From Budorcas taxicolor (lineage: Eukaryota > Chordata > Mammalia > Artiodactyla > Bovidae), in NCBI RefSeq assembly GCF_023091745.1, contig NC_068912.1, positions 55,668,567-55,732,566 of the forward strand: a DNA stretch of 64,000 bases, given 5' to 3'. The position numbers were made by a program, and so were the translations under genes. Below the pieces are notes generated by a model. The model worked only from the letters and a program-made list of their open reading frames with translations, did not search any database and was not told where the DNA came from. Shown here piece after piece: positions 9,895-20,265 of this stretch (position 1 is the stretch's first letter; each line of letters begins with the position of its first letter).

Positions 9895-11970
9895 ATCTAT
9901 TTTAAGATTTTCAATTTTAGGGTCTCTCACTTGTCAAAAAGGGCTCCACCATACCAGTCTAGCACCCCCAAAGAAAAATTGCTTGGCCTGGGACTTAATC
10001 TTACGACACCAAAGGCTTCCATTGTATCCTCATGTTGTAATTAGTTAGAGATTTCTGCTCTGTATGGTCGACAACTCACTGAAGTCAGTCTTATCACCCT
10101 TCTTCAAGACTACTGCTAATGGTCTCAAACCATGATGTGGGGTTCCTAAGGCTATTTCTGAAAAGCAGAAATGTAGTGAGAGTTGTAAAGGGTCAAGGCC
10201 CTGACATTTCAGCATTTCAAAATGATCTTTGGGAATTCGGGGAGGAAAGGGGGAAATAACGCCCCATGAGATTCCCATTCACTCTTCCCTTGATGTTGAT
10301 TTCAGTAGCAATTGGAGGCTTAAGACAGGTGATGAATTTGGTCCAGAGTGAGGTTAGTTGAGAAGGAAATGAAAACAGAGGTTTAACAGGAAGATTAGTG
10401 GACTTTCTACCTCTGGGCAATAAACGTCTGCTTTGGTCCTCGCTAATCAGTTTTCCACATGCCTCATGCCATTTGCTTTACTTAGGATGAGTTCTTAGAG
10501 CTCCATTAGAGGTGCTCAAATCACTATTTCAAACAGGTTTTTTCTTCTCTCCCAATGCCCTCCTTTTGACCCACTCCCTGTTTTCTAAGTGTGCGCACAG
10601 AGAGGACTGGTCAAGGGGGAAATTGTGCTGTTTAGGAAGCATGGCCCAATTAAAGAAGACACGATGGGGAAATTGCTTTAGTGTCCAAATATATAACTCC
10701 AGGATAGAGAAGCCTCTTTAACATCTGCAATAAGAGTGTACAAATTTCATAGCTGGTAGCTTAGGGCCAAGAGAATGGGCATCTGATAAATTTGCATGTG
10801 AAAAATGATCAGGTATTTAAATGATAATACATCTCTGGATGGGGAAGGAAGACTGTGTGGTTTCCTTTAGCCTTGTGATATTTAGAAAATATTTACTATT
10901 TTTTAAAAGGCAGAAATCGGAAGATTAGAGAAATGTAGGGGATAAATAGTCCTTAACTGTTTCCCTTCACAGCTGTAACCTCTTTCTTCTTTTCTTTCCC
11001 TTCCATACCTACTGAAAAAAACTTTAGCAGTTTCTCATACCCCTTTTCCTCATTTTTAAATGAGGATTTATACCATAAGTTCAGGATTCAAGCAGTGCTG
11101 CAAATCTTAAGTTATTCCAGCTTTAGGAGATAGGAGAGCAGAAGGTTAGGGACCATAAAGAAGAAATTGCTCATGAAATACCCTTTGGAATGCTCCTCAT
11201 ACCCTCTGTTTAGCTTTGAGAAAGTTTCAGTGGTTGACAGATTATGTAATCTATTTGCCTACCAATAATTTTTTGGCATGGGGAGATCGTACAGGTACTT
11301 CGATTTTAGCCAGTCTCTAGTTAATAATCAATAGTCCTGTTGTCTAATGAAGTGATGGCCTTGACACTCTGGCCTTTGTGCAGTGTTAAAACAACATTGA
11401 TCGCTACCATTATCACACGCCCTTGATATACTGAATAAGGACATGGATATCAATCTTGGAGCAGAGTAACATTTCATAAATCTTGTAGAAATAACCAGGC
11501 CCAAACAGGCATATGCTTCTTGACAGCAATGTGACTGAGGAGCCTAAGACACAGATAACTTATAATTTATCTCTAAACTCAAACTAAAGAAAGACTCAAA
11601 AGTAGCACTTAGCATAACAATTGTTTCTCTATGTGCCAAAGAGGACAAGGGAGTCTCTTGACTTTCACTTTTATGAAAGATGGAAGTGGGAGGAAAGCTC
11701 CTATGGCATTTGGGGTATGGAGGAATGAGGAAGAGCTGAATAATTTCTCTTTCTGAACTTTGTTTTAAATTGATGTTAATTTTAAATGACCTGATAATTG
11801 GAATTATGAAATTTGTATGGAGAGAACAAATTATGGAATTTGTATGGGACTGACTCTCACCCAGTTAGGTTGAGGAATTGCATGAAACTGGATTTGTTTT
11901 TCCGACAGACTCTCTTTGTCAGAATCACAGATTTCAAACATTTTCACCCAAATTTAACATTTAGTCTCTT
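9895..11970. other. Unique DNA, no gene recognised
   Basis: About 2 kb of complex non-repeat sequence. Short frames at 10045-10420 and 10512-10721 lack motifs. A short direct repeat 'GAA(A)TTTGTATGGGA' lies around 11808-11848. No exon evidence beyond chance. Confidence 0.5.
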
Positions 11971-11973
11971 TAA

Positions 11974-12332
11974 AACTAGTTTCTTTGGTGCTAGGTGATA
12001 AGCCACAGAGGTTGGATGGGGTGGGAGAGGGAGATGCAAGAGGGAGGGATAAATAATGTCCTGCCAATGCAGGAGACACGGGTTCCATCCTTGGGTTGGG
12101 AAGATCCCCTGAAGAAGGAAATGGCAACCCATTCTTGCCTGGGAAATCCCATGGATCCTGGAACTTGGCAGGCTACAGTCTATGGTTTTGCAAAAAGTGG
12201 GACATGACTTAGAGACTAAACAACATAGTTACTTCTCTTTGTTGTACACCAGAAACTAATACTGAAGACTGTAAAGCAATTATATTCCAATAATAAAACT
12301 TTTAAAAACTTAAAAAAAAGAACTAGTTTCTT
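11974..12332 (+). mobile_element. Short L1 3'-end insertion with 12-bp TSD, containing a Bov-tA
   Basis: A perfect 12-bp direct repeat AACTAGTTTCTT lies at 11974-11985 and 12321-12332. Between them are artiodactyl L1 3'-UTR pieces: the 'GGGAGAGGGAGATGCAAGAG' block near 12024 and, beyond the SINE, 'GTTGTACACCAGAAACTAAT' with 'CCAATAATAAAACTTTTAAA' and an A-rich tail ending at 12320. It is a heavily 5'-truncated L1 of which only the last ~150 bp were copied. Non-coding. Confidence 0.85.
12046..12228 (+). mobile_element. Bov-tA SINE nested in L1
   Basis: 'CCAATGCAGGAGACACGGGT' (12065) and 'GAAGAAGGAAATGGCAACCC' (12111) mark the body. The middle is shortened: the usual block between 'CAACCCA' and 'TTCTTGCC' has lost about 10 bases. 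It lies inside the L1 insertion bounded by AACTAGTTTCTT, so it is the younger of the two. Confidence 0.85.
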
Positions 12333-13197
12333 ATGGGGAAAAGCTAAAATTACTGTGATTATTCTGATTATGCTAGTGTTAGGAGATTGAATTATTCCTT
12401 ATTGCTAGCTAACAAATGGTACAGCATCAGACACAATGGATCAAGATTTGAAGATAGAGTTCTTTCTGATTTTGGTAACATTGCTCTTGAAACAGCAGTC
12501 ATGGTTCAGAGTCTCTGGTAGGCACCATTATCACAAATAGATATTTGTTTAGAGAAGAAAGCCTACACCCAATAATTTTCAAGCCCAGAATATTTCCTGA
12601 AAGTTGGGTAAAGATTCTGAGAATCAGGGTGTGAATAATCCACAGCAATTACTTTTCTGATACAGAATTATCCCTGCACAGTCCATAGAATTCCAAAATG
12701 GGTAAACAAGAAAAAAGAATACATAAATTTCTTGACGTCCATCTAAAAGTGACAAAAAAGAGCAGGAGCCTTAGCTAGTATGCAGGCAGATAAAACAGCA
12801 ATATGTTTTATTGTCATTAATTTAAAGATGCAAAGATGATCTATTTTTGTTTTATCATTCATTTTATTTATTGTATATTTGTGTTATCAAAATGTATTTG
12901 TCATTAATTGATGAATGTAAAGGTGGCCCCCTACTTAAAAATAAACACCAGTTTTGTATTTTAAGGTACAAAAAGGTCTTGTTCATGAGAAAATATATGA
13001 TTGTAAATAATATATTTGTGTTGCATACTTTGTGTGCATTGTGTGTGTGGGTACGTGCCTTTACAGATTTCCACCCTATGCATATATGTAGCTCTAATTA
13101 GTGCTACTGTGGATATGCCCACCAAACAGAACAATGTACCTCTTTATAAGCTGAATGTGAAATAGATGTTTTATGAAAAGTTTAATTATTAAATACT
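12333..13197. other. Unique AT-rich spacer
   Basis: No repeat or gene recognised. The 84-residue plus frame at 12847-13101 is Cys/Phe/Leu-rich with no known motif and is most likely chance. Confidence 0.5.
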
Positions 13198-13199
13198 AG

Positions 13200-14530
13200 C
13201 TTTCATTCCAATCCCAAAGAAAGGCAATGCCAAAGAATGCTCAAACTACCACATAGTTGCACTCATCTCACATGCTAGTAAAGTATTGCTCAAAATTCTC
13301 CAAGCCAGGCTTCAACAATTCATGAACCACAAACATCCAGATGTTCAAGCTGGTTTTAGAAAAGGCAAAGGAACCAGAGATCAAACTGCCAACATCCACT
13401 GGATCATCCAAAACGCAAAAGAGTTCCAGAAAAGCATCTATTTCTGCTTTATTGACTATGCCAAAGCCTTTGACTGTGTGGATCACAATCAACTGTGGAA
13501 AATTCTGAAAGAGATGGGAATACCAGAACACCTGACCTGCCTCTTGAGAAACCTATACGAAGATCGGGAAGCAACAGTTAGAACTGGACATGGAACAACA
13601 GACTGGTTCTAAGTAGGAAAAGGAGTCTGTCAAGGCTGTATATTGTCACCCTGCTTATTTAATTTATATGCAGAGTACATCATGAGAAATGCTGGGCTGG
13701 AAGAAGCACAAGCTGGAAACAAGATGGCCGGGAGAAATATCAATCACCTCAGATATGCAGATGACACCACCTTTATGGCAGAAAGGGAAGAGGAACTAAA
13801 AAGCCTCTTGATGAAAGTGAAAGAAGAGAGTGAAAAAGTTGGCTTAAAGCTCAACATTCAGAAAAAGAAGATCACGGCATCTGGTCCCATTACTTCATGG
13901 GAAATAGATGGAAAAACAGAGGAAACAGTGTCAGACTTTATTTTGGGGGGCTCCAAAATCACTGCACATGATGACTGCAGCCATGAAATTAAAAGACACT
14001 TACTCCTTGGAAGAAAAGTTATGACCAACCTAGATAGCATATTGAAAAGCAGAGACATTGCTTTGTCAACAAAGGTCCGTCTAGTCAAGGCTATGGTTTT
14101 TCCAGTGGTCATGTATGGATGTGAGAATTGAATTGTGAAGAAAGCTGAACGCCAAAGAATTGATGCTTTTGAACTGTGGTGTTGGAGAAGACTCTTGAGA
14201 GTCCCTTGGACTGTAAGGAGATCCAACCAGTCCATCCTAAAGGAGATCAGTCCTGGGTGTTCATTGGAAGGACTGATGCTGAAGCTAAAACTCCAACACT
14301 TTGGCCACCTCATGTGAAGAGTTGACTCATTGGAAAAGACCCTGATGCTGGGAGGGTTTGGGGGCAGGAGGAGAAGGGGACGACAGAGGATGAGATGGCT
14401 CGATGGCATCACCGACTCGATGGACATGGGTTTGAGTAAACTCCGGGAGTTGGTGATGGACAGGGAAGCCTGGCGTGCTGGGCTTAATGGGGTGGCAAAG
14501 AGCCGGACATGACTGAGTGACTGAACTGAA
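13200..14530 (+). mobile_element. BovB LINE copy 3, 1.33 kb, 5'-truncated
   Basis: Starts inside RT block 2 ('TTTCATTCCAATCCCAAAG' at 13201) and runs to the BovB tail 'GACTGAACTGAAGTG' near 14530. No clear target-site duplication was found. It carries the G6 marker at 13945-13950 shared with two other copies in this window. Confidence 0.92.
13203..14512 (+). pseudogene. BovB RT remnant (copy 3), frame kept but three stops
   Basis: One reading frame is conserved across the whole segment and is interrupted only by nonsense codons: TAA at 13610-13612 (from CAA), TGA at 14129-14131 (from TGG) and TGA at 14315-14317 (from CGA). RT motifs are visible: QAGFRKGKGTRD, FIDYAKAFDCVDH (motif A) and LRYADDTTF (intact YADD at about 13756-13767). 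The C-terminal block RRLLRVPWT is also present. No frameshift was detected. All three stops are C-to-T or G-to-A transitions. Non-functional. Confidence 0.88.
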
Positions 14531-14613
14531 GTGAAAATCTACTTTAAAATGTATAATATCTATAAATACTTAGTATGGAGGATAGTAATTTAAATTGAAC
14601 TAAACAAAGTCCA

Positions 14614-14758
14614 TCCAGAGAAGGAAATGGCAACCCACTCCAGTATTCTTGCCTGGAAAATCCTGTAGACAGAGAAGCCTGGTGGGCTACAGTCCATGGG
14701 GTTGCAAAGGAGCTGGACATGACTGAGCAACTAAAGAGTAAAAACAAACAAAAAAAAA
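14614..14758 (+). mobile_element. BovA monomer SINE with A-rich tail
   Basis: 'CAGAGAAGGAAATGGCAACC' begins at 14616 and the tail block 'GGTGGGCTACAGTCCATGGG' ends by 14700. An A/C-rich tail follows at 14738-14758. Only the BovB-like monomer is present and the tRNA head is absent. Confidence 0.85.
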
Positions 14759-16494
14759 TCCAAGTCTATTGCAGTTTTCCCTTCTTTGGCTTCCTTTCAG
14801 AGTATTTTATGCTTTTTTTTACAAAATATTTTTGGATGTTGCATTTCAAGAAATGAGTAGAAGGAATCCACGGAGCACCAGCTCTTTCTGATAGCTTATT
14901 CTCAGAAACACTGAGGTGGACAGTGAGAGGGATGTATCTGTATGCCCATGAATGGTATTCAGCTGTCTGTAGTCTTCTTTGGCTCTCATGCTTATTCAAA
15001 AACCCTCATAAAGAAAATTACTGATATTTGGACGTAAATAATAGGATGGTATGTGTGTGTGTGGTGGGGTCACTCACATGACTAAAGCCTGAAGCCTTTT
15101 TAAATAAATGATTTCCTCCCCTTCAACAAAAGAGGAGAGCTTCCGGCTGTGTAAAACCTTTACTCACTAATCTGACAAAAATGTAAATATTTTTACCAAT
15201 ATATTATTTACTAGGCAAGAAGCTTCAGGGGAGGTGGTGGGATAGAAGAGGAACACAGATAAATGTGCCAGCAGTGAGAGCTTTATGACCACTCCAGACC
15301 CAACTGTCATTCCTTCGGTACTTCCTGTCAGTCTGACTAAATTCTGTCATCCCTCAACCTGGTTTAAATTAACAGGTAATTTGTAAATGTCACTTCAGGT
15401 TAGGCCGCTCATTTTGCTTCTACTCTACCAATGCAAAGTCTCGGACTAATTTTTCTTGTCTTCTTTTAATAGGATTTTCATTTATAAATAGAATTATGTT
15501 CTGAAAATAAATTACAGTAAGTGATGCACAGAACGGGTAGCAGCAGCACTTTCATAGAATTTCAAGCACCTACATCAGAAGAGATTAATAAAAACACTTC
15601 AAAGGCTAAATTCTATTTAAGCAGAAGACAGCTTTTGGTTAATATTTAATCTGAGTAACTGAGATCTTGGTAGAAAATATAATTTTTTAATATCTAAATT
15701 AATTTTCAAAACAAAACCATTCATTTTGTTTGGCGAGTTTGTGCAGTGAGAAAGTTTTAGTAATATGTTTGTAGAGTGAAAAGTTAATCAATTAATTTTG
15801 TGGTGAAAAAAATTAGCTTTTAATGTTGTATTTGTTCTAAATGAATTCTTCTTATTTGATCAGGTATGGTGCTTTAGGATTCTTCTTCCTAAGCCTTTCC
15901 ATCTCAGTAGGCAAAGAAGTCTCTAGGGGAAGAATATTCTTTCTAATTACTCTTCCATGGCTGCCACGAGCTTCACTTCATTTTTTATGTAAGAAGTCTC
16001 AAGCTCAAACCCTGTACCTGGAAGACTGCAAGGGTGGGTAATGGGGTTTATTGCATGGAAGGCTTTTGGCATTGTCATTGTAGCAGATCTGTTCCAATCA
16101 TGGAATTTTTTTACAGAGAAGAAAGTGTGGTTGGAAGAGGCAGTGAGGAATTCTGTTAGGTTGAGAGGTAAAATGAGATTAAACTCATGATAAGTAACAT
16201 GATACTCACATAAGTCACGTGACAAATATTCACCACATGTTAATGAACTGAGACAAAGAATGCATATGTGTACATATGTGGCTTGAGTGCAGAAGTTCAT
16301 GGAACAGTCAGGTGATTATTTGTGCCATATTACCAGTTCTGTCATTTGCTAGCATTATGGCTTTAGACATATCCTTTCTACTTTCTCAGTTTGAAAATGC
16401 ACTGTAAATTTAACATCTAAGGCTGATCTGATTCAGTGGAGATTTATGCAGTTGAAATGTGTTGTTTGTGCTGTAATCCATTTTGGTGATAGCT
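14759..16494. other. Unique DNA, no gene recognised
   Basis: Complex sequence with T8 near 14813 and a TG-rich run at 15051-15063. The stretch at about 15300-15680 is repeat-free and moderately GC-balanced. It includes a pyrimidine tract followed by TTTTAATAG near 15475 that resembles a splice acceptor but has no supporting frame. The 117-codon minus frame at 15947-16300 has no recognised motif. Confidence 0.5.
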
Positions 16495-16710
16495 TTGCTG
16501 CTGCTGCTAAGTCGCTTCAGTCGTGTCCAACTCTGTGCGACCCCGTAGATGGCAGCCCACCAGGCTCCCCTGTCCCTGGGATTCTCCAGGCAAGAACACT
16601 GGAGTGGGTTGCCATTTCTTTCTCTGATGCAGGAAAATGAAAAGCGAAAGTGAAGTTGCTCAGTTGTATCCGACTCTTAGCGACCCCATGGACTGCAGCC
16701 CACCAGGAGG
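16495..16710 (-). mobile_element. BOV-A2 SINE (minus), truncated
   Basis: Begins with the reverse (GCT)n tail at 16498-16511 and reads 'AAGTCGCTTCAGTCGTGTCC', then the linker 'GAAAAGCGAAAGTGAAG', then the second monomer's tail 'CGACTCTTAGCGACCCCATG'. It ends abruptly at 'CACCAGGAGG', so the 5' monomer is incomplete. Confidence 0.92.
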
Positions 16711-17645
16711 TAACCAAAACCACAGTCCTTTCTACTTTTCTAACTAGGATTGGGTAAAGCTGGATTAGGAAAGCTTTTGTCTTCTATCTTGCAGCCAGTA
16801 CAGCACCATTTTAATAGGAAGAGAAAGGAAATCTTTAGAACTTTGAATCTAAAGTTAGTTAAACAGAAGCTCCAGGTTCAAACCAACTAATATTCTGAGA
16901 TTCTGAGACTATGTTCTGCCTTCTTTCTTCATTGTATTTTGCCGACACTCTTGGATTATTCTATGTTGCAAGAGAGATGTGGAGACAGATTGTGTCTGGT
17001 TCAAGCTTCCACGCAATTTCTTCTTCACCTCTTCTTACTGTGGTTCAATGAACAAGTGCATTGCAGATTTTTTAATTCCCCAAGGTGATTATCTCCTTAT
17101 TTGACATAGCTGTTTAGTAATTAAAGTCATACAATCACATTATAGAAAGTTGGGAAATGGAAAAAATTCTTACTCATAACCCCATCATTTTAACATACTC
17201 TTGTCATATTTCCTTCAAGTATTTCTCTTAAATAGCAATTTTTAAGTTATAATGTAATTTAAGATCAATAATCATATAATTCATAGTGTTTATCTCTTAA
17301 TGTATGATTTCCTTTTCCCATATTTACACATAGCTTTTACAGTTATCATATTTTCAAAAGAAAAGACCATTAATTAAAAGAAGGACAATTAAAGCTCTTT
17401 TAATAATAATATCTTATAACACTCCTCTTATAATACTGATTTTGAAGAGTTTATGTCTAAAGCTTTTGATTATTACAAGCGAATTTTTCACAGAGACGAA
17501 GACTAGCATTTTATTTCAAAAACGGTGCCACAGGGGCACGTCTCCATTGGGTCAGTGCTGGGCGTCTCTGCAGAGTCCCACCTGGTGGAAGTGGGGCTCT
17601 GCTTCTTTTTAGCAAATGCCTCTCTTCTTTTTTTGGTCAAGCTTG
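16711..17645. other. Unique spacer
   Basis: No repeat or exon recognised. AT-rich at 17150-17480, with a slightly GC-richer patch at 17520-17600. Confidence 0.5.
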
Positions 17646-17653
17646 TTTAGGTA

Positions 17654-17856
17654 GATGTATGCGTGTTAGTTGCTCAATTATGAGAGACTCTTTGCAACTC
17701 TTTGGATTGTAGTCTGCCAGGTTCCTCTGTCCATGGTATTTTCCAGGCAAGAATACTGCAGTGGGTTTCCATTCCCTTCCCCAGGGGATCTTCCCGACCC
17801 AGGGATTAAACCTAAGCCAGCTGATTCTTTATCATCTGAGCCACTAGAGAAGCCCA
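17654..17856 (-). mobile_element. Bov-tA SINE with 8-bp direct repeats
   Basis: Minus strand: 'GTTAGTTGCTCAATTATGAG' begins the BovB-like tail and 'TCTGAGCCACTAGAGAAGCC' is the reverse of the tRNA head. TTTAGGTA lies at 17646-17653 and 17857-17864 and is the likely target-site duplication. Confidence 0.9.
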
Positions 17857-17864
17857 TTTAGGTA

Positions 17865-18288
17865 TGTAAGGACTTCTTTTTGGTAGATGACATAGGTCAT
17901 AAAATATTTGTCTGTGAAGTAGTTCAGAATGAACAGGGAGAGAGAGCAAGTGAGACATAAACAGATTATTCTTTTTCTTCTTGCCTTAAATAATTAGAGA
18001 AAAGAGTACTCTTTAAAGAGAATGGACTGTGTTAAAAGCATAAAAAAGTGCCACTTGAATCCAGATTTTTTAATTATTATTTTAATGAAATGTTTAAGCA
18101 TTTTCACTTAAGGTCTTTCCCCTTGAGCCTTGTTTTTGAGGAAAAAATGTAGACTATTAAGCTGGAGGGAGAGGAAAGTGTACTGGAAGTCTCAGAATCA
18201 TTATATTAGCTTTTAAGAAATTGCTATTAAGGAACAGTGAATGAATTTTTACTAGTACAGAAAGAATGGAGAGTTGCTTCCTTCTTCT
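17865..18288. other. Unique spacer
   Basis: No repeat or gene recognised. Confidence 0.5.
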
Positions 18289-18732
18289 TCAGTTCAGTTC
18301 AGTTGCTCAGTCGTGTCCGACTCTTTGCGACCCCATGAATCACAGCATGCGCCAGGCCTCCCTGTCCATTACCAACTCCTGGAGTTCACTCAAACTCATG
18401 TCCATCGAGTTGGTGATGCCATCCAGCCATCTCACCCTCTGTCGTCCCCTTCTCCTCCTGCCCCCAATCCCTCCCAGCATCAGGGTCTTTTCAAATGAAT
18501 CAATTCTTTGCACCAGGTGGCCGAAGTATTGAAGTTTCAGCTTCAGCACCAGTCCTTCCAATGAACACCCAGGACTGATCTCCTTTAGGATGGACTGGTT
18601 GGATCTCCTTACAGTCCAAGGGACTCTCAAGAGTCACCTCCAACACCACAGTTCAAAAGCATCCATTCTTCGGTGCTCAGCTATCTTTACAGTCCAACTC
18701 TCACATTCATACATGACCACTGGAAAAACCAT

Positions 18733-19753
18733 TCTGAAAGAGATGGGAATACCAGACCACCTGACCTGCCTCTTGAGAAATCTGTATGCAGGTCAGGAAG
18801 CAACAGTTAGAACTGGACATGGAACAACAGACTGGTTCCAAATAGGAAAAGGAGTATGTCAAGGCTGTATATTGTCATCCTGCTTATTTAACTTATATGC
18901 AGAGTACATCATGAGAAATGCTGGGCTGGAAGAAACACAAGCTGGAATCAAGACTGCCAGGAGAAATATCAATAACCTCAGATGTGCAGATGACACCGCC
19001 CTTGTGGTAGAAAGTGAAGAGGAGCTAAAAAGCCTCTTGATGAAAGTGAAAGAGGAGAGGGAAAAAGTTGGCTTAAAGCTCAACATTCAGAAAACGAAGA
19101 TCATGGCATCTGGTCCCATCACTTCATGGGAAATAGATGGGGAAACAGTGGAAACAGTGTCAGACTTTATTTTGGGGGGGCTCCAAAATCACTGCAGATG
19201 GTGACTGCCGCCATGAAATTGAAAGACACTTACTCCTTGGAAGAAAAGTTATGACCAACCTAGATAGTATATTCAAAAGCAGAGACATTGCATTGCTGAC
19301 TAAGGTCCATCTAGTCAAGGCTATGGTTTTTCCAGTAGTCATGTATGGATGTGAGAGTTGGACTGTGAAGAAGGCTGAGAGCCGAAGAATTGATGCTTTT
19401 GAACTGTGGTGTTGGAGAAGACTCTTGAGAGATCCTTGGACTGCAAGGAGATCCAACCAGTCCATTCTGAAGGAGATCAGCCCTGGGATTTCTTGGAAGG
19501 AATGATGCTAAAGCTGAAGCTCCAGTACTTTGGCCACCTCATGCGAAGAGCTGACTCATTAGAAAAAACTCTGATGCTGGGAGGGATTGGGGGCAGGAGG
19601 AGAAGGGGACGACAGAGGATGAGATGGCTGGATGGCATCATGGACTCGATGGACGTGGGTCTGAGTGAACTCTGGGAGATGGTAATGGACAGGGAGGCCT
19701 GGCGTGCTGCGATTTATGGGGTTGCAAAGAGTCAGATACGACTGAGCGACTGA
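18733..19753 (+). pseudogene. BovB RT remnant (copy 5)
   Basis: RT sequence from just before HLTCLLRNLYAGQ through GVCQGCILSSCLF (motif B) and LRCADDTAL, where the Tyr of YADD is Cys. The frame runs to 19204, where the G7 homopolymer causes a +1 shift. A second frame (19137-19505) continues through VVMYGCESW and RRLLRDPWT. A third (19406-19753) covers the C-terminus. The open frame starting at 18590 is chimeric: its first ~48 residues are antisense translation of copy 4. Non-functional. Confidence 0.85.
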
Positions 19754-19766
19754 ACTGAACTGAACA
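18733..19766 (+). mobile_element. BovB LINE copy 5 (plus), nested inside copy 4
   Basis: Runs from 'TCTGAAAGAGATGGGAATAC' to the canonical tail 'CTGAACTGAACTGAACAGG'. It is inserted in opposite orientation to the surrounding BovB. No target-site duplication is visible, and a few host bases are lost. It carries a G7 run at 19174-19180 that equals the G6 marker of copies 3 and 7 plus one base. Together the two copies form long inverted repeats (18291-18730 against about 19325-19766). Confidence 0.9.
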
Positions 19767-20207
19767 GGACTAGACAGACCTTTGCTGGCAAAGTAATGTC
19801 TCTGCTTTCGAATATGCTGTCTAGGTTGGTCATAGCTTTCCTTCCAAGGAGAAAGCATCTTTTAATTTCATGGCTGCAATCACCATCTGCAGTGATTTTG
19901 GAGCCCAGAAAAATAAAGTCTGACACTGTTTCCACTGTTTCCCCATCTATTTGCCATGAAATGATGGGACCAGAGGCCATGATCTTAGTTTTCTGAATGT
20001 TGAGCTGTAAGCCAACTTTTGCACTCTCCTCTTCCACTTTCATCAAGAGGCTTTTTAGTTCCTCTTCACTTTCTGCCATAAGGGCGGTTTCATCTGAATA
20101 TCTGAGGTTATTGATATTTCTCCTGGCCATCTTGATTCCAGCTTGTGCTTCTTCCAGCCCAGCATTTCTCATGATGTGCTCTGCACAGAAGTTAAATAAC
20201 GTTTCTC

Positions 20208-20265
20208 TTATGTACATATATGTGTGTGTACACACACAGACATACACATGCACAACCACATATTT
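20208..20265. repeat. TG/CA microsatellite
   Basis: Alternating purine-pyrimidine sequence: TACATATATGTGTGTGTACA then CACACACAGACATACACATG. It directly abuts the truncated 5' end of BovB copy 4. Confidence 0.8.

Larger units (their letters stand above)
18291..20204 (-). mobile_element. BovB LINE copy 4 (minus), split by an opposing BovB
   Basis: Left part 18291-18732 is the reverse complement of the BovB 3' end, up to 'CACTGGAAAAACCAT'. The element resumes at about 19767 with 'GACTAGACAGACCTTTGCTG' and runs to 'CTGCACAGAAGTTAAATAAC' near 20204, where it is 5'-truncated. The bases that normally join these halves (about 9) are missing. The RT motif in the right part reads YSDE instead of YADD (minus strand, near 20095). 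Non-coding. Confidence 0.9.

Noticed and set aside
15440..15520. Splice-acceptor-like pyrimidine tract followed by AG
   Set aside because: No matching open exon, donor or homologous protein. Such tracts are common by chance.
15841..16300. 66-codon plus and 117-codon minus overlapping frames considered as an exon
   Set aside because: No domain, no conserved splice context, and both strands are open over the same DNA, which points to composition.
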